The notes below the pieces were generated by a model that was not told the origin of the DNA, searched no databases, and saw nothing but the letters and a program-made list of their open reading frames with translations. Shown one piece after another: positions 17,606 to 26,848 of a stretch of 64,000 nucleotides of DNA. The stretch lies in the NCBI GenBank assembly GCA_029880325.1, contig JAOUOP010000020.1:58551-122550 (forward strand), given 5' to 3'. A program made the position numbers and the translations under genes. This stretch comes from Myxococcales bacterium (GTDB taxonomy: Bacteria > Myxococcota_A > Polyangia > Polyangiales > JAFGIB01). Position 1 is the stretch's first letter. Each line of letters opens with the position of its first letter.

Positions 17606-18289
17606 ATGCTGCAACTGCTTGGATTTTCGGCGAGCAACTACTACAGCCTGGTGAAACTGGCGCTGCTCGAAAAGGGCGTGCCTTTCGAGGAAGTCGAGGT
17701 CTACACCGGCGCCGGGCCCAGCTACCGGCCCGACTACCTGGAGCTCAGCCCTCTGGGCAAGGTGCCGTGTTTGAAAACGCCGGAAGGGCCGATCAGCGAG
17801 TCGCGCTGCATTTTGCAGTACCTGGAAGTCGCCCACCCCGAGCCGGCGCTCTTTCCTACCGGGGCCTACGCGCGGGCCAAGCACGATGAACTCTACCAGG
17901 TGATCGAGTTCTATCTGGAGCTGGCGTCGCGGCGGGTCCTACCCTACGTGCTCAGCGGTCGCCAGGCGCCCGAGGTGATCAAGGCCGAGACCCGAAAGGA
18001 CGTGGAAAAGGGGGCGGCCGCACTGCAGCAGCTCGGGCGTTTCGAGCAATTTCTGACCGGCGAGAGCCTGCGCGCGGTGGATCTGGCCGCCACCCTGCAC
18101 ATTCCAATCACCTCCTTCATGATGAAGGGGGCCTTCGGCGACGATCCGCTGGCGAAGCTCGACGGGCTGTCGGACTACCTGGCGCGCATGGAGGCCCGCC
18201 CCCACGTGCAGCGCATTCGCAAGGACACCCAGGAAAACCTGCCGAGGTTCATGGCCCACATTCGGGCGCACTACGCCAGCGCCACGTAG
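17606..18289 (+). CDS. Glutathione S-transferase family protein
   Basis: The 227-residue protein has a thioredoxin-like N-terminal domain (LGFSASNYYSLVKLALLEKG) with the cis-Pro region LGKVPCLKTPEG and the glutathione gamma-Glu contact ISESRCILQYLE. The helical C-terminal domain ends in DYLARMEARPHVQRI. The Ser/Tyr-rich first loop fits a Ser- or Tyr-type GST. The substrate is unknown. Its last 19 bases overlap, tail to tail, the 3' end of the YebC gene on the other strand. Confidence 0.88.
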   Translation: MLQLLGFSASNYYSLVKLALLEKGVPFEEVEVYTGAGPSYRPDYLELSPLGKVPCLKTPEGPISESRCILQYLEVAHPEPALFPTGAYARAKHDELYQVIEFYLELASRRVLPYVLSGRQAPEVIKAETRKDVEKGAAALQQLGRFEQFLTGESLRAVDLAATLHIPITSFMMKGAFGDDPLAKLDGLSDYLARMEARPHVQRIRKDTQENLPRFMAHIRAHYASAT

Positions 18290-18969
18290 ATGTTCTGCAC
18301 GTCGTCGTCGGCGTCCATGTTCTCGAGCCAGGCTTCCACTTCTTCGCGTGCCCCGGCCTCCAGGGTCACCGGGTTCTTGGCGAGCCACGCCAGCGCCGAG
18401 GACTCGATGTTCCAACCCCGCTCCGACAGCGCCCGGCCCACGGCGTCGAGCTGGTCGGGGGCGGTCAGAAATGCCTGGGCGCCGTCGTCGGCGGGGCGCA
18501 CGTCGTCGGCGCCGGCCTCGATGGCGGCTTCCTCCGGGTCTTCTCCCTGCGCGGGCGGCTGCGCCTCGATGACGCCGCGGCGGTCGAAGTCCCAGGAGAC
18601 CGACCCGCTGGCCCCCTGCTGACCCTTGCGGAAGAGCACGCGCATGCTCGAGGCGGTGCGGTTTTTGTTGTCGGTCAGGCACTCCACGATCACGGGCACC
18701 TGATGGGGCGCGAAGCCCTCGTAGGTGACCAGCTCGAGATTCAGCGGGCCGTCGAGCAGACCAGCCCCCTTCTTGATCGCGCGTTCGAGGGTGTCGCGGG
18801 GCAGCGAGTGCTTCTTGGCGGTGTCGATGGCCAGGCGTAGGGCCGCGTTCAGCGCGGGGTCGGCGCCGCCGCGCGCGGCCATCATGACTTCCTTGGCGAG
18901 CTTGCCGAAAAGGCGGCCCCGCTGATCGGCAGCTGCCACCCGATGCTTTTGCTTCCACTGGGCGCCCAT
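18271..18969 (-). CDS. yebC: YebC/PmpR-family protein
   Basis: The 232-residue protein starts MGAQWKQKHRVAAADQRGRL, matching the family start MAGHSKWxNIKHRKxxxDxxR in position though diverged. It carries KLAKEVMMAARGG, the middle block AIKKGAG and YEGFAPHQVPVIVECLTDNK, and the C-terminal domain beginning GSVSWDFDRRGVI. Members are cytosolic and act in translation (relieving ribosome stalling at polyproline) and/or as transcription regulators. The upstream ORF extension is rejected because the conserved N-terminus begins here. Confidence 0.92.
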   Translation of the reverse strand: MGAQWKQKHRVAAADQRGRLFGKLAKEVMMAARGGADPALNAALRLAIDTAKKHSLPRDTLERAIKKGAGLLDGPLNLELVTYEGFAPHQVPVIVECLTDNKNRTASSMRVLFRKGQQGASGSVSWDFDRRGVIEAQPPAQGEDPEEAAIEAGADDVRPADDGAQAFLTAPDQLDAVGRALSERGWNIESSALAWLAKNPVTLEAGAREEVEAWLENMDADDDVQNIYVALA

Positions 18970-19274
18970 GGGCGCAGTGTAACCGATCGACCGCCAGGAC
19001 GAGCCCACGGCGAAAATCGCCTCCAGTCGCGATTTCCGCCACCCACTTGGCGATTGCTGTCGCAGGCCCTTGAGTGTGCAAAACGCTGCCAAATGCCGGG
19101 TCCCGGTTGCGCCAGGTCAAGGCCAGCTCCGGGCGGGCCGCGTAGATTTCCGGCAGGCGAACGGGCTGCCATCCGAGGACGCGATGTCCGAGCCAAAGCG
19201 CTCACCGGTGGCCAGTTCGGTATGAGTTCCGCGGCCTGTGAGTGCCGCGGTGGTTGGGTTGATAGGAGTTGATA
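18970..19274. other. Divergent intergenic region with two hairpins
   Basis: This 305-base gap separates yebC and the monooxygenase-like gene. It holds an 11-bp inverted repeat with one mismatch (19010-19020 and 19029-19039, eight-base loop) and a 7-bp GC-rich hairpin CCGCGGC/GCCGCGG (19229-19235, 19244-19250) in the leader of the plus-strand gene. An AGGAG at 19264-19268 is a good ribosome site for ATG 19275. No further ORF with convincing codon use is visible. Confidence 0.6.
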
Positions 19275-20783
19275 ATGTTGGGTCATTCAATCGATTTGCG
19301 CGCCATGCCGATCGCCTTGCTCGCGCTGGCCTGGGCCGGCGCGGCCTGTTCCGGAGAGTCGGACTCGAAGCAGGGCGATGGCGCGGGCGCTTCGGCCTCG
19401 GTCACCGATGAGGGCGACGGCGCGGGAGGCGGCGGCGCCTCGAGCGCTGTCGACGCGATTCCGTGTGGCGTGGCCGAGGTGGTGATCAACGACTGCCAGG
19501 GTTGCCACAGTGCACAGATGGTCGGCGGCGCGATCCCCCTGCTCACCCACGATGACTGGCACCAGGCCTCGCCATTCTATGCCGACAAAGAGGGGCTCGA
19601 GGCGGAGACCAAGGTCTACGAGGTGGCCAAGATCCGCATCGGCGACGGCTCGATGCCCCAGGGCGCGACCCTGGCCGAGGCCGACTTCAAGGTGCTCGAC
19701 GAGTGGCTGGCCGCCGGAGCCCCCGCTGGCACCGAAGACGATGCCAGCTGCATCGCAGACCTGGCCACCGCAAGCGCCACCGGCTCGGGCGATATCGTGC
19801 GCGACAAGGACGACGAGTGCGGTCGCCCCGGCGCTGAAGACCCCATCGTCGCGCGCGACGGTGAGCGCTGTTTCAACTTCTTGACGCACGGTCAAAGCGG
19901 TGTCGACGACACCACGAAGTTCCCTGTCCCCCCGGGCGAGTCCTATCACGAGATCTACTACGCGACGCCCTGGGAAAACGACGACGTGATGACGCGATTT
20001 GGCCACCAGTTCGACAGGCTCGAGGTGCTCCATCACTACTTGATCTTCACCAACAACAACAGCAGCAGGCAGCCGGGCGACGTGGCGATGAACGTGGCCG
20101 GCTCGACGCTCGGCACCGGTTCGACCCTGATCGGCGGCTGGGCCGTGGGTGGCTGCGGTCAGGAGTTTCCCGAGGATCTCGGGGGTGAGCTGCCCGATTC
20201 ACCGCTGGTGATGATCCAGTGGCACATGTACAACCTCACGGGCGAGACCCAGGACGACGGCAGCGAGCTGACGATTTGCGTGGTGCCCGAGAGCGACCGC
20301 GACAACATCGCAGGGGTGACCTTCCTCGGCACCGAGTCGCTGGGTGGCATCTCGGTGGCCGGCATCTCCCTGGGCGGCATGGGTCCGGGCGAGCAGAACT
20401 TCACCACCGAATGCAAAAACGAGTCCGAGGGCAAGGTGACGCTGCTGGGCTTCACGCCGCACATGCACCTCATCGGCACCAATATGAAGACCGAGCTCAG
20501 GCGCCTGGACGGCACGGTCGAGACCATCTTCGACAAGCCCTTCAGCTTCGACTACCAGGTGGGCTACACGCTGCCCCAGCGCGTGGTGGTGGAGCCAGGC
20601 GAGACCCTGATCACGACCTGCAGCTACTTCAACGACACCGGCGCCAACGTCGGTTTCGGCGAGTCGACGGGTGCGGAGATGTGCTACAATTACGTCTCCT
20701 ACTATCCGGCGGGGGCCCTGGACATTCCGGGCATCGCCAGCCTCATCGGCGCCACCAACATCTGCTGGGGCCCGGTTCTCTGA
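19275..20783 (+). CDS. Cytochrome c / copper type II monooxygenase-like lipoprotein
   Basis: The 502-residue lipoprotein has lipobox AGAAC (Cys 25), then a Gly/Asp/Ser spacer. A haem-type CQGCH (residues 74-78) follows inside a planctomycete-type cytochrome segment. The rest matches copper type II ascorbate-dependent monooxygenases of the peptidylglycine-hydroxylase fold: LEVLHHYLIFTN supplies His ligands of the first copper, MIQWHMYN and GFTPHMHLIGTNMK supply ligands of the second. Several paired Cys (TTECKN, TTCSYF, MCYNY) are expected disulfides. AGGAG ends six bases before ATG 19275. The enzyme would act outside the inner membrane; the substrate is unknown. Such fusions recur in Myxococcota. 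Confidence 0.85.
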   Translation: MLGHSIDLRAMPIALLALAWAGAACSGESDSKQGDGAGASASVTDEGDGAGGGGASSAVDAIPCGVAEVVINDCQGCHSAQMVGGAIPLLTHDDWHQASPFYADKEGLEAETKVYEVAKIRIGDGSMPQGATLAEADFKVLDEWLAAGAPAGTEDDASCIADLATASATGSGDIVRDKDDECGRPGAEDPIVARDGERCFNFLTHGQSGVDDTTKFPVPPGESYHEIYYATPWENDDVMTRFGHQFDRLEVLHHYLIFTNNNSSRQPGDVAMNVAGSTLGTGSTLIGGWAVGGCGQEFPEDLGGELPDSPLVMIQWHMYNLTGETQDDGSELTICVVPESDRDNIAGVTFLGTESLGGISVAGISLGGMGPGEQNFTTECKNESEGKVTLLGFTPHMHLIGTNMKTELRRLDGTVETIFDKPFSFDYQVGYTLPQRVVVEPGETLITTCSYFNDTGANVGFGESTGAEMCYNYVSYYPAGALDIPGIASLIGATNICWGPVL

Positions 20784-20882
20784 GGCGTTCGGCTGGCACA
20801 GGCCGGCGGTAGCTGGCCGCGGTCGACTGACGACGACGGACTCCAGAACTTTCTGGGGCCGTCGTTGTCGATCCATCAGGCC

Positions 20883-21374
20883 ATGTTCCACGCGCTGCTC
20901 GCCGTCAACGCTCTGACCTGGTGTGTGATCATGTACGGCTTTGCGGTCGAGCTACGGCGGCGCGAGCCGGCTCCCCAGCGGGTTCTGGCGCACCGGGCCT
21001 GGCGGGCTTCGCAGTTCGTGGTGGCCGAGGCGCGGGCGCTGGGGCCGCTGCACCGGCGTCTTTTGCGTGCGGCGCTGCATTATCAGCAGCGGGCTGCGGC
21101 CATTGCAGGCGCGCTCGACGCCCCTCGGCGGCCTGCGGTTGGGGCTTTGCGGCTGGCTGAACTCGCGGCCCGCCCAGCGCTCGCTTCGCTGGGCCTGTCG
21201 TGGCGACAGCGTCGCGAGGAACTGTTCGAACTCGCCCACATGGTCGAGCAACTCGAGGCGCTGGGGGCTGCCACCGCGCGCTACCGCGCGGGCATCGGAA
21301 GGCTGTGGGAGCTGGACATTCCGCTGCGCTCCCTGGACTGCGGCGCCCTCGAGGCTTGTCAGTCGAAGCGGTAG
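20883..21374 (+). CDS. Small membrane-anchored helical protein
   Basis: ATG 20883 opens a 163-residue protein starting MFHALLAVNALTWCVIMYGF, a single N-terminal membrane helix. A long Ala/Arg/Leu-rich, mostly helical and basic cytoplasmic or periplasmic part follows (RRLLRAALHYQQRAAAI, REELFELAHMVEQLEAL). Codon ends are strongly G/C, supporting coding. A TTG at 20865 is an alternative start. No family is recognised. The last 16 bases overlap the barrel protein gene on the opposite strand. Confidence 0.6.
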   Translation: MFHALLAVNALTWCVIMYGFAVELRRREPAPQRVLAHRAWRASQFVVAEARALGPLHRRLLRAALHYQQRAAAIAGALDAPRRPAVGALRLAELAARPALASLGLSWRQRREELFELAHMVEQLEALGAATARYRAGIGRLWELDIPLRSLDCGALEACQSKR

Positions 21375-22117
21375 CCGTCGAAGCGGTAGCCGACGGTGCC
21401 GAAGACACCGAAGGTCGAGTCGCCGTCGCCGGGGATGATGGTGCTGCGCAGATCGCCGCCGAACTCCCAGGCGCCCGAGGTGAACAGCAGGGTCAAGCCG
21501 GGTCCCAGGGTGAAGTAGACGGGCACTGTGCGGACTTCCGGTTCGCCCGGCGACTGCTTGCTGACCATGCCGACGGCCGCACCCAGCATCAGGGTCGGTC
21601 GGATGATGATGCTGTCGCTCGCCCACAGGTTGTAGCCGAACTCCGAGCCCATCAGCATGTAGTTGGCCGAGGTCTTGCGGATTACGGGGGGAATGCCCGC
21701 GGCTTCCCCGTCGTCGTGGCTGGTGCCCAGGTAGTAGAAGTAATAGAGGCCGGTGTAGAGGTCGAAGTTCCAGCTGTAACCGCCGCGCAGGGCCGCTCCC
21801 AGCCCGTAGGGGTGGACGCTCTCGGTGCTGATGCGGTCGGTCTTGAAGCTGTAGCCCAACAGCAGAGCCGCATCCCAGGGCAGTCCGTCGCCCGCGCCCT
21901 CGGCGACCGGGGCCTCTTGTTTGGCCGCGGGCTTGGGCTTTTCCTCGTCCGGCGGCGGGCGTTCCCAGGAACCGTCGTCCTGTTCGTAGTCGCCATCGGC
22001 CGGCGCGTCGCCTTCGCCGCCCTCTGAACTCTCCTCGTCGTCCTGGGCGAGGACTGGCGCCGCGGCACAGAGCGCGAGCAAGAGGGTTACCAAAATGGAA
22101 CAGAGGTACTTTGCCAT
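21359..22117 (-). CDS. Outer-membrane beta-barrel protein, acidic linker type
   Basis: The 252-residue product has a Sec signal peptide (MAKYLCSILVTLLLALCAAA, cleavage near VLAQ). A ~50-residue acidic and Pro-rich linker follows (DDEESSEGGEGDAPADGDY), then a ~170-residue barrel with strands such as LLGYSFKTDRI, LRGGYSWNFDLYTGLYYFYY and a C-terminal VGYRFDGYRFD. The layout matches the neighbour at 22266-23033, suggesting paralogs. No export or enzyme motif. It is likely a porin-like or structural barrel. Confidence 0.75.
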   Translation of the reverse strand: MAKYLCSILVTLLLALCAAAPVLAQDDEESSEGGEGDAPADGDYEQDDGSWERPPPDEEKPKPAAKQEAPVAEGAGDGLPWDAALLLGYSFKTDRISTESVHPYGLGAALRGGYSWNFDLYTGLYYFYYLGTSHDDGEAAGIPPVIRKTSANYMLMGSEFGYNLWASDSIIIRPTLMLGAAVGMVSKQSPGEPEVRTVPVYFTLGPGLTLLFTSGAWEFGGDLRSTIIPGDGDSTFGVFGTVGYRFDGYRFD

Positions 22118-22265
22118 CGAATGCTCCCGCTGGACGATGGCGCCAGTTTGTACTGCAAGCGCACCGTGAAGGAAAGGGTACGCCCGTGTGATCAGGGCCG
22201 CGCCAACATCACTTCCGCCGTTACGCAGCCGAGGGGAAAGCTATTTTGTCGCGCTTCGGCAGCCC

Positions 22266-23033
22266 TCAGAAGTACTTGCCGGCGACCAGCATGATGGCAA
22301 GCGCGGAGATTTCCCCTTCGCCGTTGAAGATCACGGGTACGGTCGCGTCGCCACCCACGAAGAATTCGGGTGTCAGCGCGTAGGTCAGACGTGCGCCGGG
22401 CGCCAGATAGAAGTCCTGGGCCGAGCCGTCGTCGACGTTGGTGCTCGCCGGATCGCTGTCGCTCCAGAACTGCATCGCAAGGCCCAGATCCAGGGACAGT
22501 CGAAACTGCCAGACGCGATCCTGGTGCAGGATGTAGGCCCCCTCCATCGCCAGCATCAACCAAAAGATACCGGCGCTGCCGCCGCCCGTGTAGCTGACGC
22601 TGTCGCCAAAGTAATACTGGGCGCGCCCGCCGACCACCCAGGGACCAAATTGATAACCCCCAGTGATTCCCAGGCCGATGCCGAAGGGCTCGAAGTCCCG
22701 CGCCGTGGTCGGCACGCGGACGAAGACCGAGTCGTCGGCCAGGTTCATACCGTAGCCGAAGAGCAGTGAACCGCTCAGGGCGTGCACTTCCGCCAAATCG
22801 ACCGCGTCTTCGCTCCCCTCGGCGTCGTCGCTGGCCTCCCGGTCCTGCGTCGGCGCGGGTTGTAAGTCGGCGTCGGCGCCATTGCTCTCCCCCGAGCTTT
22901 CCTCGCCGCCCTCCTCGTCTTCGAGTTCGGGCAAGGTGGTGACGGGCACGTCGCGCTGCAGCGCCGGGATGTGCCTTTGGGCCTGTGCTTGTGTGGCAGA
23001 CAACAGCAGCGAAAGGGCTGCCAGAAGCCGCAT
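22266..23033 (-). CDS. Outer-membrane beta-barrel protein, acidic linker type
   Basis: Starting at 23033 the protein begins MRLLAALSLLLSATQAQAQ, a normal signal peptide. ATGs at 23075 and 23096 are in frame but would put extra polar residues before it. An acidic linker (LEDEEGGEESSGESNGADAD) precedes a barrel with GSLLFGYGMNLADDSV, GIGLGITGGYQFGPWVVGGR and FRLSLDLGLAMQF. The last strand ends in Phe (LVAGKYF), the usual outer-membrane C-terminal signature. It resembles the protein encoded at 21359-22117 in signal, linker and barrel. Function unknown. Confidence 0.75.
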   Translation of the reverse strand: MRLLAALSLLLSATQAQAQRHIPALQRDVPVTTLPELEDEEGGEESSGESNGADADLQPAPTQDREASDDAEGSEDAVDLAEVHALSGSLLFGYGMNLADDSVFVRVPTTARDFEPFGIGLGITGGYQFGPWVVGGRAQYYFGDSVSYTGGGSAGIFWLMLAMEGAYILHQDRVWQFRLSLDLGLAMQFWSDSDPASTNVDDGSAQDFYLAPGARLTYALTPEFFVGGDATVPVIFNGEGEISALAIMLVAGKYF

Positions 23034-23116
23034 CGATGTGGTTTGGATCGAGCCGAGGGCTGGCTGCGTTTGCATGAGCCCACAATGGTAGCCCATGGGC
23101 TTGGCCCGGTGGGACT

Positions 23117-23530
23117 TCAGACGGCGGGCTGTTCGCGCTCGTTCGCTTCCGGCGCCTGTGGCCGCTCCGAGTCGCCGCCGCCGGGGTCGGGCTCGATGTG
23201 CGTGGGGTGGCTGGGCGGCGCTGGGCTGCTGGGGCCGGCGGCCAGGGGTAGCTTCGCCGACGGCGCCGCCCGCTGTGCGGCCTCCAGATCCACCCTGGGG
23301 CCGCCGCTTCCGCTGCTCGCCCGCGCCGCCGCCACCAGGCCCGCCATCGTCAGGCGTGCGCGGCTGGCGTCGACCAGGCCCTTGCGTTCGAGCTCGACCA
23401 GCAAGCGGGCCGCCTCGGTGGGAGTCACGGAGGCCGCTGCTGCCAGCGTGGTGGCACTGATATGGCCCGTGTCCCGACTGAGGCAGAACAGGGCGTGCAG
23501 GATGCGTGGAGCCATGCGATCTTGTGTCAT
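23117..23530 (-). CDS. Winged-helix DNA-binding protein
   Basis: The 137-residue product begins MTQDRMAPRILHALFCLSRD. The first ~70 residues form a winged-helix pattern: a helix, then ISATTLAAAASVTPTEAARL as recognition helix-turn-helix, then LERKGLVDASRARLTMAGL as wing. The second half is Pro/Ala/Ser-rich and acidic, probably disordered. A GGAG lies just upstream of ATG 23530. The gene is divergent from the hypothetical gene at 23627 with under 100 bases between them, so it may regulate that gene or itself. Confidence 0.6.
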   Translation of the reverse strand: MTQDRMAPRILHALFCLSRDTGHISATTLAAAASVTPTEAARLLVELERKGLVDASRARLTMAGLVAAARASSGSGGPRVDLEAAQRAAPSAKLPLAAGPSSPAPPSHPTHIEPDPGGGDSERPQAPEANEREQPAV

Positions 23531-23626
23531 GCTCCGAGCCTGGGCCAAAACTGAAAACGTGTCCAGTTTCCAGCGTTCAGCGCAATCACTAGTGGATAAC
23601 CTCGCGAAAACACCGAGAAAAACACC

Positions 23627-24076
23627 ATGAGTCTGCCCCCCTGCGGTCTCTACCGAACCACCGCCGCCATCGCCTCGATCCCCGAAGGGCGCCTGGTCTA
23701 CTTCCATAACCACGGCGATCCGGGGCCGGGGCTGTATCTGCCCGAGAGTTGGAAGGCCAACCGCATGCAGCTGTCGCCGCGGGGCACGCTGCTGCCGAGC
23801 CCCGAGGACGTGCGTTACCTGGAGCCGCTGCCGCCCGAGGGCTTTTACCGCGTGGTCGAGGCCTTCGACTGCTGCGACAAGAAGTGCCGCCGCTTCGAGC
23901 AGGAGGCGCTCTTGCAGCTGGGCTACAACGGTGAGGGCCACGCCATCGTCTTCGTGCCCGAGTGGGTCGATGGCATGTTGGCGATCCCCGAGCGCGGCAG
24001 CCGCATCGACGCCAAGAACTTCGAGCGTATCAAGCGCCTGCGCGTACCCGAGAGCCAGCCGCGCGAGGTGCACTGA
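23627..24076 (+). CDS. Conserved hypothetical protein with CC-x4-C motif
   Basis: The 149-residue protein has no signal or membrane segment. Its beta-rich N-terminal part (LPPCGLYRTTAAIASIPEGR, LVYFHNHGDPGPGLYLPESW) and central AFDCCDKKCRRFEQEALLQL stand out; the Cys cluster could bind metal. The C-terminal block VFVPEWVDGMLAIPERGSRI is well ordered. I recall similar unannotated proteins in myxobacteria but cannot name a family. It is cytosolic by composition and possibly controlled by the divergent winged-helix gene. Confidence 0.65.
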   Translation: MSLPPCGLYRTTAAIASIPEGRLVYFHNHGDPGPGLYLPESWKANRMQLSPRGTLLPSPEDVRYLEPLPPEGFYRVVEAFDCCDKKCRRFEQEALLQLGYNGEGHAIVFVPEWVDGMLAIPERGSRIDAKNFERIKRLRVPESQPREVH

Positions 24077-24094
24077 GGGCTCGCGCGGCCGGTT

Positions 24095-26791
24095 CTACAG
24101 CGCCACGCGCACCAGCACGAACTTGTTGTTGTCGCGCTCGCTGGTCACCGGCTCCACGTCGCGCTTGTCTGCGAGTTTACGGAAGCGTCCCAGGCGTTTG
24201 TGTTCGAGCAGGAAATAGGCGGTGGAGCCCTCGCGCTCGTCCATCCACTTGGTCACCTCGGTGTTGTTGAGGTTGACGAAGACCGCCACGCGGTTGCCAC
24301 TGTAGAAGTTTTCACCCTTCCAGTTCATCTGCCAGGCGACCAGCGGCTGCTCGGGTCCCTTGCGTTCGCCGTAGTAGCGGTCGATGAGACCGCGCTGGCC
24401 CCAGTGGGGTGTCAGGTCGAGCATGTAGACGTCGAGGTAGAAGACGGTGAACAGCAGCGCCAGGCCCAGGTAGGCGCGCAGCATCAGCGGTCTGAGGGCG
24501 CGCACGGCCGCGAGTACCAGCAGGGCCGAGGCCACGATGGCGAAGCCGCCGAAGATGGGGCGGTAGTCGAGGTAGTCGGGGAAGGGGCGCTCGTAGTTGT
24601 AGATGAACAGCTGGATCAGGCGTTCGGCGCCGGCCGGCCGCTCGGCGGTGGTCCAGGCCAAATCGCGGCCGACGAAGGCGGCCAGCAGCGCGCCCGCAAG
24701 CAGCGCCGCGCCGACGCCCGCCGTTGTCGACGAAGGCTCGTCGTCACGGCGAAGCGACCCGAGCTGCAGCCATGCGGCGGCGCCCAGCGAAAGCACGCCC
24801 AGGGCGATCAGCAGCGCGCACAGGGGCGTGGGCCAGGGGTGCTGCAGCGCCCAGACCGCGCGCTCGGCCATGCCCAGGTCGGGCGGCAAGACGCCCCGCA
24901 CGTCGCCCCGAAGCCCCGCCACGCCCAACAAGAGCGGCAGCGGTGCCACAAGCGCGAGCATCAGTCCCAGGGCGGCGCGCTTGCCGAGCTTGCCCTCGCC
25001 TGCGGGGTGGCCCAGGAGCCGGTCGAGGCTGATACCCACCACGATCGCCGCCGGCGGCACGGCCGGGAAGATGTAGTGGTGAAACTTGGTGGTCATGGCG
25101 CTGAAGAGCGTAAAGGCGGCGGCAAACCACAGGCACAGCACGGTCACAAACTCGCGCTGCTCCACCGCACGCCTGTCGCCGCGAGCTTCATGGGCCCGCA
25201 TCTGCGCGAAGGCGGCGAAGCCCAGCGGCAATAGCGCAAACCAGGGGAAGGTGCCGTAGCCGAGCTGCTCGATGAAGTAGCCGATGTCGCCGGTGTCGCC
25301 GTGCACGCCCTTGGTCAGGCGATTGATGTGGTCGTGGATCAGCAGCCGGTCGGTGAAGCGAGGCCCGTGGCGCATGTACATGGCGACAAACCACGGCAGG
25401 CCCACACAGCTGAGCAAGAGCGCGCCGGGCGCGATGCGAAAGCGCCCCTCGAGCAGCTCCGACCAGCGCGTGGTCGACAGCAGATACAAAAGCGCCACCA
25501 GCCCCGGCAGCGCGAAGCCGGGGATGCCCTTGGCCATGAAGGCGAGCGCGCAGAAAATGTAGAAGAGGAACATCAGCAGCGCCTGGGTGCGCCGCTCGCG
25601 CAGCACAAGACGCACCGCCGCGGCGATACAGAGGCCCCAAAACAGGGCCTGGCTGAGCGGCTGGGCCCACAGCGAGCGCGCGAAGGGTTGCTGGGCGCGG
25701 GCCGCGGAGTTGCCCGGCACCTCCGGGTTGTGGCCGGAGCCGGAGAGAAATTCGTCGCGATGCCAGGCGAACAGGCCGTCCATGAAGGTGACGTTGCGGC
25801 TGGCCAGGTAGAGCACCTGGGGCAGCGTCAGCATCAGAAAAAGCCCGATCACCAGCTCCTGCAGCGAGACCGTGAAGGGCCCGACGCGCAGGCGCGGGGC
25901 GGTGGCCTCGGGATCGCTGTGGACGGCGGCCAGAAAGAGCATCACCGCGATCGTCATCTGCCCGACGAAGGGCATGTCGGTGATCGCCTGGTGCGAGAGG
26001 AAGGCGAAGTAGGGCGTGGTCGACAGCACCAGGGCCGAAAGCCGGCCAGCGCGGCTGTCGAAGCGTCGGCTGACGGTGAAATAAACAGCCAAAAGAGCGC
26101 TGATGGCGATCAGGTAGATGGGCAGGCGCAGCACCCACTCGCTGTGCTGGAAGTGGCTGTCGGGCATGAAGCCGACGCCGCTGGCGCTCCACAAAAGTGC
26201 CTCGCTCCAGAAAATGAAGATCGGCTTGGACCAAAACCAGCGGTCCTGGGCCCACCACAGGCTGATCCAGTCGTCGCGGGCCAGGATTTCGCGGGCCACT
26301 TCGCCGTAGTGGGTCTCCCAGGGGTCCCACAGCCCGAAGCCGCCCAGCAGCGGCAGGTAGAGGGCCGAGCCGATCACAAAGACCTGCAGCCCCGGTCGTC
26401 GCAGCGCCGCCGGTACCAGCAGCCCGAGGGCGACGACGATGGCCCAGGGCAGCGCGACGCCGCCGCCGATGAGGGCCGCGCCCAGGGTCAGCAGCAGCGC
26501 CGCGGCCATGGCCGGCAGCGGGCTCAGCCAGGGCAGCTCGCCGGGCTTTCGGCCCAGGGCCGTATCGGTGAGAGGGCGGGCTTCGGCGTCGGCCTGCAAT
26601 AGGCCCAGGGCGCGCAGCAGGGCCACCACGGCCAGCGCCAGGCACAGCCCTCCCCACAGCACGCCGCGCGGCAGCTGACCCTCGCGCGCCATCAAAAGGA
26701 AGCAAGCGCCCCCGGCGGCGGCCGAAAGCCAAAGCGGTCGCCAGCGCAGCGCGGCCACCCGGGCCCGGATATTTCGCCCGATTTCGGCCAT
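24095..26791 (-). CDS. GT39/ArnT-type membrane glycosyltransferase
   Basis: The 898-residue protein has more than twelve hydrophobic segments. After the first luminal turn it carries FGLWDPWETHYGEVAREILA, the acidic loop of ArnT/protein-mannosyltransferase-like enzymes that use polyprenyl-phosphate sugars. The block GIPGFALPGLVALLYLL and several Trp/His-rich loops fit the same family. At 898 residues it is longer than ArnT (~550), with a large insertion between residues ~330 and 380 and a soluble C-terminal tail (YFLLEHKRLGRFRKLADKRD). Substrate (lipid A, protein or lipid sugar) cannot be decided. It acts in the inner membrane. Confidence 0.85.
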   Translation of the reverse strand: MAEIGRNIRARVAALRWRPLWLSAAAGGACFLLMAREGQLPRGVLWGGLCLALAVVALLRALGLLQADAEARPLTDTALGRKPGELPWLSPLPAMAAALLLTLGAALIGGGVALPWAIVVALGLLVPAALRRPGLQVFVIGSALYLPLLGGFGLWDPWETHYGEVAREILARDDWISLWWAQDRWFWSKPIFIFWSEALLWSASGVGFMPDSHFQHSEWVLRLPIYLIAISALLAVYFTVSRRFDSRAGRLSALVLSTTPYFAFLSHQAITDMPFVGQMTIAVMLFLAAVHSDPEATAPRLRVGPFTVSLQELVIGLFLMLTLPQVLYLASRNVTFMDGLFAWHRDEFLSGSGHNPEVPGNSAARAQQPFARSLWAQPLSQALFWGLCIAAAVRLVLRERRTQALLMFLFYIFCALAFMAKGIPGFALPGLVALLYLLSTTRWSELLEGRFRIAPGALLLSCVGLPWFVAMYMRHGPRFTDRLLIHDHINRLTKGVHGDTGDIGYFIEQLGYGTFPWFALLPLGFAAFAQMRAHEARGDRRAVEQREFVTVLCLWFAAAFTLFSAMTTKFHHYIFPAVPPAAIVVGISLDRLLGHPAGEGKLGKRAALGLMLALVAPLPLLLGVAGLRGDVRGVLPPDLGMAERAVWALQHPWPTPLCALLIALGVLSLGAAAWLQLGSLRRDDEPSSTTAGVGAALLAGALLAAFVGRDLAWTTAERPAGAERLIQLFIYNYERPFPDYLDYRPIFGGFAIVASALLVLAAVRALRPLMLRAYLGLALLFTVFYLDVYMLDLTPHWGQRGLIDRYYGERKGPEQPLVAWQMNWKGENFYSGNRVAVFVNLNNTEVTKWMDEREGSTAYFLLEHKRLGRFRKLADKRDVEPVTSERDNNKFVLVRVAL

Positions 26792-26848
26792 CTGGGCGCG
26801 GGAGAATACGGAAGCGCCGGTGTCGGGTAAAGCGGGGGCTACCCGTAC

